From Jimgerdemannia flammicorona (lineage: Eukaryota > Mucoromycota > Endogonomycetes > Endogonales > Endogonaceae): a stretch of DNA of 15,776 bases. Position 1 is the stretch's first letter, and every line of letters starts with the position of its first letter. Positions 1-11,206 of this stretch are shown here, in pieces. The notes below the pieces were generated by a model, which saw only the letters and a list, made by a program, of their open reading frames with translations, was not told the origin of the DNA and did not search any database. The position numbers were made by a program, and so were the translations under genes. The stretch spans positions 1 through 15,776 of the forward strand of contig RBNI01003486.1 in assembly GCA_003990745.1 (NCBI GenBank), written 5' to 3'.

Positions 1-1729
1 CTCACTTAATTCCCTATGAGGCCTTCTCCTCTCTCCTCTCCTCTTTCTTCCACCTCCTCCTTTCTCTAGAATACTACCATTTCCTCAGTCACCCCAATTC
101 TCTCTCACTCAGCCTGCATATTTTTTCTACCAGCCTCCTACAGGGCCCTCCTCTAGGGTCCCACCCCTTTCACCAGTCATTCAATAGGTCCAATATCATC
201 TACTCCTATCTTGCAACTTATACTCTAAGTACTAACTATTATCCCTTCTTAAATACATATAGCCAATGTCTAGCAAGCCCAACTCAAATAGCCAGCACCT
301 ACTCAAGGATTAACCACTCATCCCCAACCCCTCCCACCAGCTACCTCTGTAGCTCCTCCCACCTCCCCTCTACTACAGGCTGATGGGCAGCCCTCTAAAA
401 GATCTTCAATAGCTCTTTAAAAGCCTCCCATCATCTCACACTCCTTCAATCAATACTCTGAGATCTGTACTACCCCACTCTTCTACTCAATAATGAAGTA
501 CTCTTCACACTTCAATACTCCCCCATCTACTAAATGTCCTGACCAATAGTTTAGCTTCACATTTTACTATAAGAGTCTTCACTATATCATCTAGAACTTG
601 GGGGAAATCTACTATATCACCTGCTGGCTCTATGACTATATTATATTTTAATTCCACTCCTTACTGATCCCTACTCCTTACTATGCTGTAGATAACAGAT
701 CTTTTCCATACTCCCAAAGACACTCCATATCATCCTTTAGACTGAAGTTATCTACTAGAGTACCCTCTAGCAGAAGGTGGTCCCACCTCTATATCCTGGA
801 TTCTCAGTCATTCTCTCCTCATCACTCTGCTATCTAATGTCAATTTGATATATGATATTAACCACACCTCACTAGAAATCCTTAAAGCATATCTTCTGGA
901 ACTCCTTCAGTACTACTAGAGAAAACAGATCACTAGATATATTATGGAGAGAGAACTGTACCTCATATACTATATATAAGTGGTATCCACTCATAGCCCC
1001 TCAACTCACTAGCTTGCTTCAACCACCACACTCTTAAGCAATATAGATACTTGGTAAAATCTACCAAATCTAGCCCCCCCCAGTCTACTGATAATATTAT
1101 TACCTCTCAGTCTATCTGACTCCTTTATCTTACTCATATCTAGTTCCTAGCTATCTTCAATAGTCTCTTAACCACCTATACTGAAAAATCCAAGTAGTAC
1201 TCCAGATACTACAGCTTGGACAGCCAGTATATATTTAACACTATCACTCTCTCAGCTAGAGAGATATATTAGCCACTCTACTCCAGAAGAGTATTCCTCC
1301 ATTCTACTAACTGCTACTCTCACCATTCTTGAGACAGCAAAGACCCATATATTGAGAAGTATATTTTCAGATAATAGACTGCCTCTCCTATTAGAACTAC
1401 TGATCCAATTATGTCTCTCCTTACTATTTCTCCTTCTAACACTAGGGTCTTACACTTATACCAGTTTAGCTTGGTACCAGAGTACCTCTCATACTATTCC
1501 ACAGCTCTCTTCAGTGCAGCCACATCTTCTACAGAGCTCAGCCCAACCACCATATCATCAGCAAAGGCTTCCACCTTCCAATTCACTTCAAGAATGTTTA
1601 ACCCCCCTATCTTGTACCTAATTCTATCCAACAGAGGCTCTAGAGAGAGGGTATAGAGGATCAGTAACAGTAGATCCCCTTGTGGCACTTCTCTGCTCAG
1701 GGGAAACAAAACCCCCCTGTGCCTATTCA

Positions 1730-1737
1730 CTAATATC
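1730..1737. repeat. Target-site duplication of MITE-1, left copy
   Basis: CTAATATC directly precedes the TAGTGCT end of MITE-1. It matches CTAACATC on the other side with one C/T difference. Confidence 0.8.
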
Positions 1738-2107
1738 TAGTGCTCCCAAAACTAATATTCAAATCAATTTAAAGTGGATATATGTATATGGTATTTGAAT
1801 TGAATTGATTTGATTCAATTTGAAACATTATTTTGATTTCCAAATTAGAATACAAATGTTTTCCTCAATACCTCCATGAGTTTTCATCTAATTTTAATGA
1901 AACTAGTGTCATTGGAAAGCTCTCTATAGTGGCTTTCCAATAACATCAAGGTCACCGAAATCAGATAAAATCTCATGGAGGTATTGAGGAAAACATTTGT
2001 GTCCTAATTTGGAAATCAAAATAATATTCCAATTAAATCAAATCAATTCAATTTGAATACCATATATCTACTTCAAATTGATTTGAATATTTGTTTTGAG
2101 AGTACTA
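1738..2107. mobile_element. Palindromic hAT-like MITE-1 (370 bp)
   Basis: The ends are TAGTGCTCCCAAAAC and, reversed, TAGTACTCTCAAAAC, flanked by 8-bp target duplications. Nearly the whole element is one inverted repeat. A perfect 29-bp arm pair is at 1852-1880 / 1972-2000 and a central 10-bp pair is at 1911-1920 / 1932-1941. Subterminal stretches are built of reiterated AATTGAATT/AATTTGATT-type words. There is no coding capacity. An 8-bp duplication and termini fitting YARNG are known hAT traits; assignment to hAT is inferred from these alone. It interrupts the RT region of LINE copy A between motifs A and B'. Its core is unrelated by eye to the cores of MITE-2 and MITE-3, although the ends match. 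Confidence 0.85.
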
Positions 2108-2115
2108 CTAACATC
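2108..2115. repeat. Target-site duplication of MITE-1, right copy
   Basis: CTAACATC follows the right end (…GAGAGTACTA) and pairs with 1730-1737. Downstream sequence continues the copy A alignment with copy B. Confidence 0.8.
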
Positions 2116-2729
2116 ACTACCTAACTTTTCTCTAATAGCTCAATCAATAATCTTCTGAACTCTGGGGGGACTCTCACCTGCTTCAATACCCCTGCCAGCC
2201 AAACTTACTGGACTCTATCATATGTCTTCTTCTGGTCCAGAAAAACTAGTCACCCATCAACTCCTGTAGCTTGTACACCTTCAATAACTCTATGTACCCA
2301 AGTTGTCCTATCTTTTATTAAATATCCCCCAATAAAGTCCCTCTGTTCAGTCTCCAGTATCTGCTGTACTACTCCTTATAGTCTAGCTACCAGTATCTTT
2401 ACTACCAGCTTATGATCTATATCCAAAAGCATAATCAGCCTTCAATTTTTCCACTCCTTCTATCTCTTCTTATTTTTAAACAGCAGAGCTACCAGTTCTA
2501 GTCTCTGTTCTCTAATATACTCTCCAGATCTAATAACTTCATCACATATCTATACCATTTCCTTCAAAGCTAACTCCACACCTGCTATCTTCTTCCAGAA
2601 ATCCCAAGGTATCTCATCCTCTCTAGAAGCTGTCCTGAGACTTATTGTTATCAAAACTCTATAAATCTCCTCTCCCTGGACTAGAGCTCCAAGGTCTCCT
2701 AGGCCCTCTGCCAGGTCTGAGTACTAGTT

Positions 2730-2737
2730 CTCCTGAT
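2730..2737. repeat. Target-site duplication of MITE-2, left copy
   Basis: CTCCTGAT precedes the TAGTGCTCTCAA end of MITE-2 and pairs with CTCCAGAT at 3120-3127. The uninterrupted counterpart in copy B is CTCCAACT (8046-8053). Confidence 0.82.
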
Positions 2738-3119
2738 TAGTGCTCTCAATAAATTGAATCAAAGGTCCAATTTGATTTGATTCAAATCAAATCAAAGGCT
2801 AATTTTATTTGAGGTCTGATTCAAACCCTATTTTTCGAAATGTAATAATTCAACAAATATATATCCAAATTCAATGATCTTTAGCTTGTTAGATTCCTAT
2901 TATATAGAGGAATCTAACAAGCTAAAGATCATTGAATTTGAATATATATTTGTTAAGTTATTATATTTTGAAAAATAGAGTTCAAATTGGACCCTCAATT
3001 CAATTAGAATTCAATTCATTTCAAACTTGATTTGAATTGAAAAATCCTCAATTTGATTCAATTCAAATGACCCTCAATTTAATTCAATTTGAATTGATTT
3101 GATTAATTTGGGAGTACTA
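2738..3119. mobile_element. Palindromic hAT-like MITE-2 (382 bp)
   Basis: The ends are TAGTGCTCTCAA and, reversed, TAGTACTCCCAA, with 8-bp flanking duplications. The centre is a perfect 32-bp inverted repeat (2867-2898 / 2908-2939) around a 9-base loop. The outer arms are made of repeated AATTTGATT / AATTGAATT words. There is no open reading frame of note. The inner arms resemble those of MITE-3 (shared GAAATGTAATAA stretch followed by similar A/T-rich sequence), so these two form one subfamily. It interrupts copy A ORF2 between the endonuclease linker and the RT core. Mobility would depend on a transposase encoded elsewhere; none is in this window. Confidence 0.87.
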
Positions 3120-3127
3120 CTCCAGAT
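3120..3127. repeat. Target-site duplication of MITE-2, right copy
   Basis: CTCCAGAT follows the right end (…GGGAGTACTA). It differs from the left copy at one position. Confidence 0.82.
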
Positions 3128-4474
3128 GTCATTTAATGTCTAGTACATCTTTCCTATCTTTCTTCTCACTCTATAAATATCTCCACCTTAAGCTCAACTT
3201 GTCCAAGATCCTCAGAGTTCCAACTACTATCTCCTCTGCCTCATCTAATATCTCCTCCCACCTTTGCCTCACCCTCTTTACTTGAAGAAGCCTTGACAGA
3301 AACTTGTAGATCACTCTTCCTCCTCTATATCCTGCCACCTCAATTGGGCTACTATACTCTTTATCTGCAAGTCTTCCTTCTATCTCAACAGCCCTCTCAA
3401 CTCCTCTACCTCAAGCCAGACTCACTGAACTCTCTAATTCTCTTCCTCTCTATTATTCTGCAAATCAGCCCAGATCATTAGTAACTTCTCCAATCTCTAA
3501 GAGGTCTATCTTAGTCACTTTTTTCTCTCATTGCCCCTCACCTTCCCTGCCTCTCCACAGAACCTCTGAGCATCTGATTTCAAATACTTCCACCAGTCTC
3601 TAATCTCTAGCCCCCTTGCCCTCTAACCAAAAATCTTAAAACTTATGTCTACCACCTATATATTCTATAAAGAGGGCTTTCCCAGCAATGAGGCATTTAG
3701 GTGCCAATATCCAGGCCCCTCTCGACTTCTTCCAAATCTTCCACAACCAAGCAGACATCAATGATTAGACTATAGATACCAAATTATCTCCAGAGGACTC
3801 TAGATATCCTCACCCCAGTACTTTGCAGTTAAGATCCAATTAATCCTCAAGTCTAATCCTACCACTCAGTGAGTATAGATCCTGTGATCTCTCTATTTAA
3901 ATCACCCTATATTCACCAAAGAGCTCAATCTCTCAATCTTCTTCTAACCTTCAACACCCCCACTCCTGCCAGTCATCTCTCTCTCTCTATCAGTTCTGTC
4001 CAACAGCCCATCTTGAATTATATTAAAGTCTTCACCCAAAAAGTCAATCTCTGTCTCTGTCAGTACTCCTGCATCTCAAAGTTCTCTTATCCACTCTACT
4101 CACTCTCTCCTTTCTGCTGGGTAATAATAAGACTCAATAGTGAAGAGACTCCATTCCAACCTCTACCATACCCCTCACATTACTCTACCCTCTCAATATC
4201 CAATATCCCCAATATCTTCTTTACTCTTTTTAACCAAAATACCCACCCAGCTCTACCAAACAGCTACTCTATCCCATTTCCTCATCTAGTCTAGCACATC
4301 TAAGTTCACATCACATCTAATATTTTGTAGTAAAAACAGATCTATATCCAGCTCCTTTAACTAGCAGAAAATATTCCAATACCTTACTACACTCCATAAC
4401 TCATTGATGTTCAAAGATAGAATTCTGGTTGTACTATTTATATTGAATAAATATTATGAAGAAGATCATCCACT

Positions 4475-5717
4475 CTATAGTTCCATGCTCACTATATCTC
4501 TAGTAATATCCAAATTCCTCTTTGCTTCAAGCTTCTCAGCCTCCCCCTGCTGGGTATCTAGAGCCTCTAAGATCTTCTGACAGTCCTTACTATCTACAGC
4601 CTTCATATTAGACTAGTACTCCTTACATACTATCTGTCACTTTGCTAATCCCTTTCTAGAGCCCCATAAATATATAGATTACACAGTCATTTATAATTCC
4701 CATTAACTTTGCCTCCCTATCTCCATCTATTTCATACTTCTCTATCTCTAGCAGATCTGTCATTAGCTTATTTTAAATCTTTTATACTATCTTTTCTCCT
4801 CACAAAACCTCTCCCCAGTACTTCTTAGTGATCACTCTGAAGTTTATCTTATCTAGCTCATCAGTTACAATATTCATCAATATCTTCTACAACTATCTCT
4901 TCTCCCCTATAGCCTCATCCACTCCTTGGCCCACCTACTACCCTTCAGCCCCTTGACCACCATCAGTATCCACCCTTACTAACTCATCTCAGTTCTCCTC
5001 TAGCATATCTTACAGCTCATCATTTCCCTTACTCTCTACTGGTACACTATACTGAACTTGAGTCACCTCCACCATCATCTTGTCCTCAACTACTGTACTT
5101 TACACTAGATCTCCCCCTTCTGCTAAAATCACCTTTGCCATCATCCTCTTCTCTCCTGCCTAAGTACTGGCCCTCAATCTGACTCTATCAGTGACTTCTC
5201 CTCTCTCTGGCTACCCTCCCAACTTTATCAGTAAATTCTTCTGATACTATCTCCTCTGCACCCTCTCTCAGATAGCCTAATCCAACCTCACTCACTTACT
5301 ATTTACTATCTCTATCACTAACTTGACCTCATACTCCTTCTAGGCTAATCTTCTCTTCTCAACAGTCTTGGCCAAATCTTTTAATACCTCCAGCAAGTCC
5401 TCTTCCTCCTCTGGTATCTTCTTGACTCTTGAGATCTTATACTCCACTAGTTCTCACTTAAGTACTGCTGACCAATCTCTTTCCTTTCCAGTATTCTCCT
5501 TGTCTACCATTCTCACTATGATATCTATATATTTAGTCCTGAACTCTATACTCTTTCAAACCCAGAAGTCTACATCTACTATATCTCTATACTCCTTAAT
5601 AATATTGGCAATCAGTTCTCTGATCACCTCTTTCTTCACTATAGATATATTTACTACTATCAGCTATATCATCCTAGGATCCCAGCATAAGTACTAAGCT
5701 ATAGGGATTATTATCTC
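4475..5717 (-). pseudogene. LINE copy A ORF1, C-terminal two thirds
   Basis: ORF1 of L1-type LINEs encodes an RNA-binding chaperone. This one has no fold that I recognise. It is identified by collinearity with ORF1 of copy B: the ends match as …SMEL-stop here and …SMEF-stop there, with the TAG at 4477-4475. The ORF2 start lies 33 bases further on in another frame. Around 5640-5717 the alignment with copy B about 10540-10642 is clear, then stops exactly at the poly-T of the inserted copy B. The missing N-terminal part resumes at 11423 on the far side. The inferred protein is charged and Glu/Lys-rich. Several in-frame stops are present. Confidence 0.7.
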
Positions 5718-5718
5718 T
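5706..5718. repeat. Target-site duplication of LINE copy B, left copy
   Basis: GATTATTATCTCT here pairs with GATTACCATCTCT at 11410-11422, with two C/T differences. It abuts the poly-T and sits inside copy A ORF1. The homologous uninterrupted sequence in copy B is near 10630-10642. Confidence 0.85.
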
Positions 5719-5733
5719 TTTTTTTTTTTTTTT
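5718..5733 (-). other. Poly-A tail of LINE copy B
   Basis: An uninterrupted run of 16 T on the plus strand (A on the element strand) joins the left target duplication to the 3' end of copy B. This is the expected product of target-primed reverse transcription. Confidence 0.9.
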
Positions 5734-5829
5734 ATAGTCACTCAGACTTCTATTTATTACTACTCTATCTATAAATAATAATACATAAGAACCCACAACC
5801 TTTCAGCCAATGCCCCTCAGTTCTCTCAC

Positions 5830-8800
5830 CCCACTCACTCCCTCTTCTTACTGAAGAACAACCCAATCACCCACTATCTGAACCCTGCCTCCACTCTTCT
5901 CATAAATACAATTCACTAATTTCCAATAGCCCCCCCCCACTCAGTCCCCATCCTCTCCACCAACTATTCAAAATATCAAGTATCAATTATTCCCAATGTG
6001 CTACCCTAACCCCAACCTCAACCCACTGGCTCTCCTCAAAGACATGAAGCCAATGACTGGCCATCACTATTCAAATTGCCAGGGCCCACCCTAAAGTCAA
6101 CCATTCATCCCCAACCCCACTCACTAACCTTTACCAGAGGTCTCCCCATCTCTCTCCTTCCCCCCCCACTAGGGGCCACAAACCCAACCTAACTGTAATA
6201 CTGTACCAAAACTCCCCCAGAACTTCACACTCCCCTAGCCAATGTTCAGGTATTTGTACCACTCCCCCCTCCTGACCAATATTTATACATTCCTCATACT
6301 CAAATATACCATCTACTACTAAGTACTCTGACTGATAGTTTAGCATCACATTCCACCTAAGAAACCTCTACCACACTACTCAGAACTTAGAGAGAAGCCA
6401 CTGTATTGCCCACTTGCTCTAAGGCCAAACCTCATTCCAATTCCACTCCTTGTCAATTCCTACCCTTTGCTATGTATCAGGCCATACATCTCCCTAGAGC
6501 CCCTGTATACATTCCATTTCATTACCAAGCCGAAAATCCTCCACTAATATCTACCACTCTCTACCAAAAGCCTTTATACTGTATTCTTCTACTCCCATCT
6601 ATGGCCACCATTGCAAGTAGGTCACTTGTTGCTTCACAAGGGGAATACCAAGCTTTCTACAATCTCTGCATGAGCAGTACCCACTCCTGACCCCTCAACT
6701 CACTCACTTTCTTCAGCCACTATGCTCACAAGCAATAAAGATATTTGGTAAAGTCTACCAAATCCAGCCCACCTCTGTCAACAGACAGAGTGAGAACCTC
6801 CCAGCCTATTTGACTCTGCCACTCAGTCCAAATCCATGATCTAGCCATCTTCAAAAGTTGTCTGATCACCTATACTGGAAAGTCCAGATAGTACTCTACA
6901 TACCATAACTTTAGCAGCTAATACACATTCAGCACCATCACCCTTCCTGCCAAGAATATATGCTGACCACCCCATCTCAAGAGAACATTCTCTCATACTA
7001 GTAGCTGCTGTTCCCACCATACACAGGGCAGAAGGAAACCATATACCAAAAAGAAGATCCCCAAGTAACAGACTGGTTCTCTTGCTGGAACCACTGTTCC
7101 AATCACATTACTGCTAATGATTCTACCACCTAGTACCAGAGTCTTACATTTGTGCCAGTTGAGTTTAGTACCTGAGCCTCTCTCATACTATTCAACAGTC
7201 CTTCTTAATTCCTCCACATCCTCTAATAAACTCAGTCTAACCACCATATCATCCACAAATGCCCCCACCTTCCAGTTAATCCCCAAAATGTCCAAACCCC
7301 CTATTCTATGACAGATCCTATCCAATAGGGGCTCCAAGGAAAAGACATATAGGATGGGTGACAAAGGATCTCCTTGCAGCACTCTATGACCTAGTGGAAA
7401 GGTCACACCTCTATATCTATTTACTATTAATACTACTTGACTGTTTTCCAATAGACTGATTAATGACCTCCTGAACTCTGGGGGAACACTTACCCATTTC
7501 AGTACTCTCTCCAGCCAGACTCTCCTCACCCTATCATATGCCTTCTCCTAATTCAGAAAAACTAACCAGTCATCCACCCCAGCTGCTCAAGCCCCTTCAA
7601 TCACCCTATAGACCCAGGCAGTTTCATCTCAGATCAACTGCCCACTAACAAATCCTCTCTGCTTCACTCTTAGTACTTACTGAGCAATCCCCTGCAGCCT
7701 AGTCACCAAGATCTTTGTCACCAGCTTGCGGTCCATGTCCAGGAGCATGATCAGCTGCCAGTTCTTCCAATCTTCTCTTCTCCCCTTATCCTTATAGAGC
7801 AAGAAGACCAGCCCTAGTCACTGGTCCCCAATTCAAGTTCCAGCTTGAAGGACTTTATTGTACATTGCTGTCATATTCTTCAATACCACCTCCACCCCAG
7901 CCATCTTCTTTCAAAAGTCCCAGGGGAGCCTATTCTCTCCTGGAGCTGTTCCCTTACTTGTCAAAGCCAAGACCTCATACACTTCCTCCCCCTGCACTGG
8001 GGCTCCCAATGTCTCTAGGCCCAGAGCTGAGTCTGGATACCAATCCTCCAACTGCTGTTTAATATTTCAGGCATCCTCACCCCCTTCTTTGTCACTCTAT
8101 AAATTCCCCCAGCGAGTCCTCAGCAATCCCAAAATCTTAGGAGTCTCTGCCACCATCTCTCTATCCTCATCCAGAATACCATCTCACTGCTGTCTGATTC
8201 TCTGAGCTTAGAGTAATTGTGAAAGAAATCTAGTGGATCTCTCTCCCTCCTCCAACTCCTGCCACCATAACCTTACTACTATCCCCTTTAGCTGAACCTC
8301 TTCCTCCATTTGTAGCACTTTCTTTAGCTCATCAACTTCCTTTTGTATTTACAGAATTTGCCAATCTGCCTTCCCCCAATTCTCCAGTGACCCTGCCCAC
8401 CTCTCCAGAAGTACCACCAATCTCTATGAAGCCCATTATACTTACCACTACTACTGAACACTTCTTTCTTTCTCTGCCTCCCTCCAGTACCTCTGAGCAT
8501 ACAATTTCAGCCACCATCAGCAATTCCCAATCACTAATCCCTATTCCTACTATCTACCAATCTTCACAATAACTTCCACCTCTCAGTCCATCTATAAGGA
8601 ACTCTTTTCTAACAAAGAGGAGTTCAGATGCCAATATCCAGGCCCATTCCCACTTCCCCCAAATCTCCCACTTCTTAATAGACTCCAGTGATCTGATCAT
8701 GGGTACCAAACCACCTCTAACATATCTCAGACCTTTGCTCCCCAGCACTCTGCTGTCAACATCCAGTCAATCCTAGAGCCCAGCCCTACCACTCAGTGAG

Positions 8801-9369
8801 TATAAATTTGGTGCTCCACCCATAACTATCACCCTGAGTCTACCAAAGAGCTCAATCTCTCAATCTCTATTCAATCATCCAATCTATCACTTCTACCTCT
8901 CATTCCTCTCTCACCATCTATCCTGTCTATTCTATTATTATATACTATGTTGAAATCACCCCCCAGGCAATCAATCCCTGCCTCACCCATAACATCAGCC
9001 TCTCTCAAGTCTCTGATCTAATCTATGCATTCCCACCTCTCAGCTGGACAATAGTATGACCCAACAGTCAAAGGGTTCCACCCAGACCTCTTCTATACTC
9101 CCCACACCAACCTACTCCCCCAATGTTCAATATCTCCAATGTCCCCCATCTCCTTTCAAACCAGAATGCCCACCTGCCTAGTCTATACTGCTGCCCTCTC
9201 CCCATTCTCTAGTCCAGTCCTGTAAGTCTATGTCTATCTTATACTATATATTCTATAATAAGAAGAGATTCATATTCAGTCCCTTTAACCAGCTAAATAT
9301 ATTCCTGTACCATGCCACTCCCCTCAACTCATTTACATTCAAAGAAAAGATTCTAGTTGTACTATTCAT
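5830..9369 (-). pseudogene. LINE copy B ORF2: endonuclease-reverse transcriptase, decayed
   Basis: Protein of about 1,180 codons. ATG at 9369-9367 opens MNSTTRIFSLNVNELRG, the N-terminal strand of an APE-type endonuclease. A one-base shift near 9195 moves it into the frame used by GDFN (about 8946-8960), SRIDWMLT (about 8750-8775), SDH (8688-8696), GPGYWHLN (8622-8645), LLYKDKG and LLDMDRKLVTKIL of the RT fingers (about 7710-7795), motif A (7527-7559), QGDPLSPIL (7349-7381) and motif C (7245-7259). GGLDLVDFTKYLY is near 6773. A second shift precedes the zinc motif (6227-6301: YEEC then HWLGEC). Motif A reads FLN instead of FLD, and motif C reads FVDDM. The first zinc Cys is Tyr. The right end is approximate; the true stop is uncertain. 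No RNase H motif was found. Confidence 0.88.
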
Positions 9370-9400
9370 ATTGAATAATGTTTGATATTGAGAACCCAGC

Positions 9401-11206
9401 CTAGAATTCCATGCTCATCCCATCACCAGCCAGATCTAAGTACCTCTCTGCCTCTAACTCACCCTCTACTACTGCCTGAGCATCCAGCACTTCCAAGATT
9501 TCCTGACACTCCACCCCATCCACAACCTCCATTTCTACCTAATAGTCTATGCATACTACTCTCCACTTCTCCACCCCCTTCCTTGAATTCTATAAGTAAG
9601 CTGTCTAGTTATTTGCAATCTCTCATAGGGCTTCCTCTCTCTGATCATCCACTTGATATTTCTCTGACTCCAAGAGCACCACCAGTATCTCATTTCAAAT
9701 CTTCCTCAACACCTTCTCCTCTCAGAGAATTTCCTCTCAATGCTTATCACTCAGGACCCAGAAGTTCTCTCCCCCTAGCTCCTCAGCTGCCACCCTCTCT
9801 AGGGTCTTCTACAGTTACTTCTCTTCATCCACTGCCTCAGTAATACCCCAGGTAACTCTTTCGACCTCTACCACAGGGTCTACTAAAGCACTCCTCCTCT
9901 CCAATTCATCCCACTCCTCCTCCAATACATCTAGTAGTTCCTCCTCCCCACCTGCCCTACTTGAGATACTATACTGAGGGTAGACTTTCTCACCCATTTC
10001 AGCATCTTCCACTATACCACTCATTCTCTCCTCACTCAAACCACCCTAGACTACTACTTGAGCCATCCTATACTCTCCTACCCAAGCACTCTCTATTAGT
10101 CTAGCACTCTCTTCTCCTGTCCTGCCACCTACCACACTCTTTCCCACCTTCTCCAGCAGTTCTTTCTAGATTTGCCTCCTCTGCATCTTCTCCCAGGCCC
10201 CCTTGTCTATCCTGATCTTCTTTCCTTCTACAATCTCCACTACTGTCTTAGCTTCATACTCCTTCCAAGCCAATCTTCTCCTCTCTACTACTTCTACCAG
10301 ATTCTCAAGAGCCTCTAGTAAGTTCTTCTCTTCTTCTGGTATCTCTTTCACCCACAAGATCTTACACTCAACCAGTCCCCACTTAAGAGTTGCCAGCCAG
10401 TCTCTTGTCTTCCCTATATTCTCCTTTCTAGCCAGCCTCATCTAGATGTCAACATCTCTGGTCTAAAGCTCAGTACTCTCCTAGACTCTGAACCTAATAT
10501 CTATGATCTCCCTATACTCCTTGACTGCTTCCACAATCATCTCCCTGGCCCTCTTCCTTGATACCATAGGAAGATCCACCACCATTAACTGCACTACTCA
10601 GGGGTCCCAGTATATGCATCTGACCATAGAAATCACCACTCTACCCACTATTACTCTCTTCTTCATAGTCTCTAACATTGACACCTCTTTCTTAAACCCA
10701 ACCTTGACCCCTTCTTTCCCCTTTAAAAACTTCACCAAAGCTGCCCCCTTTACCTCCTGTACCACCAGCCTCAAAATTATCCTCACAGTTACTACTAAGC
10801 CCTAGAAGTACAATGTGATGGTGAATTCTGACCTTGACTTCTTGAGTAATAGTGCTAATACCATACCTATCATGCTATCTGCCAGATCCCTGGACCTTGT
10901 GCTCTCTCTCTGTTCTGAACTGCTAACCACTATCACATCTGGATTTTTTTTCCAGATTCCCAGTTATAGCTCCATTAGCAGTTATATCTCTAGCCCCTAC
11001 TCTCCTCTCTCCCCTCCTGCCTGACCCTCCCATGGGGCCCCTCTCTGTCTCCCAACTAAAGCTGTTGATGCCTTCCCCAGTCCCAACCAACTATCCAGAT
11101 CAGACACCATTCTCCCCATCTTAACCTTGTCAGCAAAGATCATCCTCCCCTCTCCTTGTTGCTTCAGTCTACCTCTCCCTCTACCACTAGTGCCATGGCC
11201 AGCCAT
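9401..11206 (-). pseudogene. LINE copy B ORF1, decayed
   Basis: One minus-strand frame can be followed from about 11206 to a TAG at 9403-9401 with scattered stops, giving about 600 codons. I chose the ATG at 11206 because it begins MAGHGTSGRGRGRLKQQ, a basic Gly/Arg-rich start, and the frame is collinear with copy A (shared FADKVK, IWKKNPD). Later parts are rich in Glu, Lys and Val with helix-forming stretches (about 10441-10166 and 10039-9815), suggesting coiled coil. No zinc knuckle or RRM signature was recognised. ORF2 starts 31 bases after the stop in another frame, the usual arrangement in two-ORF LINEs. Its role as an RNA-binding ORF1 protein is inferred from position. Confidence 0.72.
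10937..10958 (-). other. Conserved A8 tract inside a short inverted repeat, ORF1 of copy B
   Basis: TCTGG-A8-TCCAGA on the element strand. The 6-bp arms (TCTGGA/TCCAGA) flank a 7-base loop. The same 22 bases occur unchanged at 12118-12139 in copy A, although the surrounding copies differ at about a third of positions. It encodes part of IWKKNPD. Function unknown. Confidence 0.6.

Larger units (their letters stand above)
1..4441 (-). pseudogene. LINE copy A ORF2: endonuclease-reverse transcriptase, decayed and split by two MITEs
   Basis: In life this protein nicks target DNA and reverse-transcribes the element RNA. The start is aligned to the copy B start and is now ATA (4441-4439), followed by NSTTRILSLNINEL. 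The endonuclease part shows LFLLQNI where L1 has QET, EDFN where GDFN is expected, and SNH instead of the catalytic SDH (3761-3769). The linker GPGYWHLN is at 3695-3718. The RT keeps FLDQKKTYDRV (motif A, 2211-2243) and FADDM (motif C, 1551-1565), both with catalytic Asp present, but motif B' reads QGDLLLLIL instead of QGDPLSPIL. The C-terminal zinc motif (about 430-515) has CEEY for CxxC and Tyr in place of His. MITEs cut the frame at 1738 and 2738. Many TAG/TAA stops are present. It ends close to or beyond the left edge. Confidence 0.85.
1..5718 (-). mobile_element. L1-like LINE copy A, 3' part (older, interrupted)
   Basis: This is a non-LTR retrotransposon read on the minus strand, so its 3' side is at low coordinates. 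It holds the C-terminal part of ORF1 (about 5717-4475) and all recognisable parts of ORF2 (4441 to the left edge). The order is the same as in copy B at 5718-11409, which aligns with it throughout at roughly two-thirds identity by eye. Position about 310 here matches about 6095 in copy B. Copy B has some 360 more bases before its poly-A, so the 3' end of copy A lies about 50 bases beyond the window. Two palindromic MITEs (1738-2107, 2738-3119) interrupt ORF2, and copy B interrupts ORF1 at 5718. Many in-frame stops make it inactive. Membership of the L1-like group is inferred from motifs; a tree was not made. Confidence 0.88.

Noticed and set aside
1352..1656. Plus-strand open frames over the copy A RT region
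   Set aside because: They lie opposite the FADDM-containing minus-strand frame, are Ser/Leu/Thr-rich as expected for the complement of a purine-rich coding strand, and have no recognisable domain.
1739..2106. AGTACT at MITE ends taken as a 6-bp palindromic target duplication
   Set aside because: AGTACT/AGTGCT is part of the terminal inverted repeat. True 8-bp duplications lie outside it in all three elements and match the copy B alignment.
2738..3119. Long hairpins considered as CRISPR-like, retron or attC-type structures
   Set aside because: There are no regular spacers, associated genes or bacterial features. Matching termini and 8-bp duplications explain them as MITEs.
3869..4294. 141-codon plus-strand open frame
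   Set aside because: It is opposite the endonuclease region of copy A ORF2, whose motifs and alignment with copy B are on the minus strand.
8554..8748. Minus-strand open frame reading …RGGLVPMIRSLESIKK
   Set aside because: It is one base out of the true ORF2 frame, which contains SRIDWMLT, SDH and GPGYWHLN over the same bases despite two stops.
9382..9843. 153-codon plus-strand Pro/Ser/Leu-rich open frame, the longest in the window
   Set aside because: It is antisense to the C-terminal part of copy B ORF1. The composition is that of a pyrimidine-rich complement, and it is not conserved as a frame in copy A.
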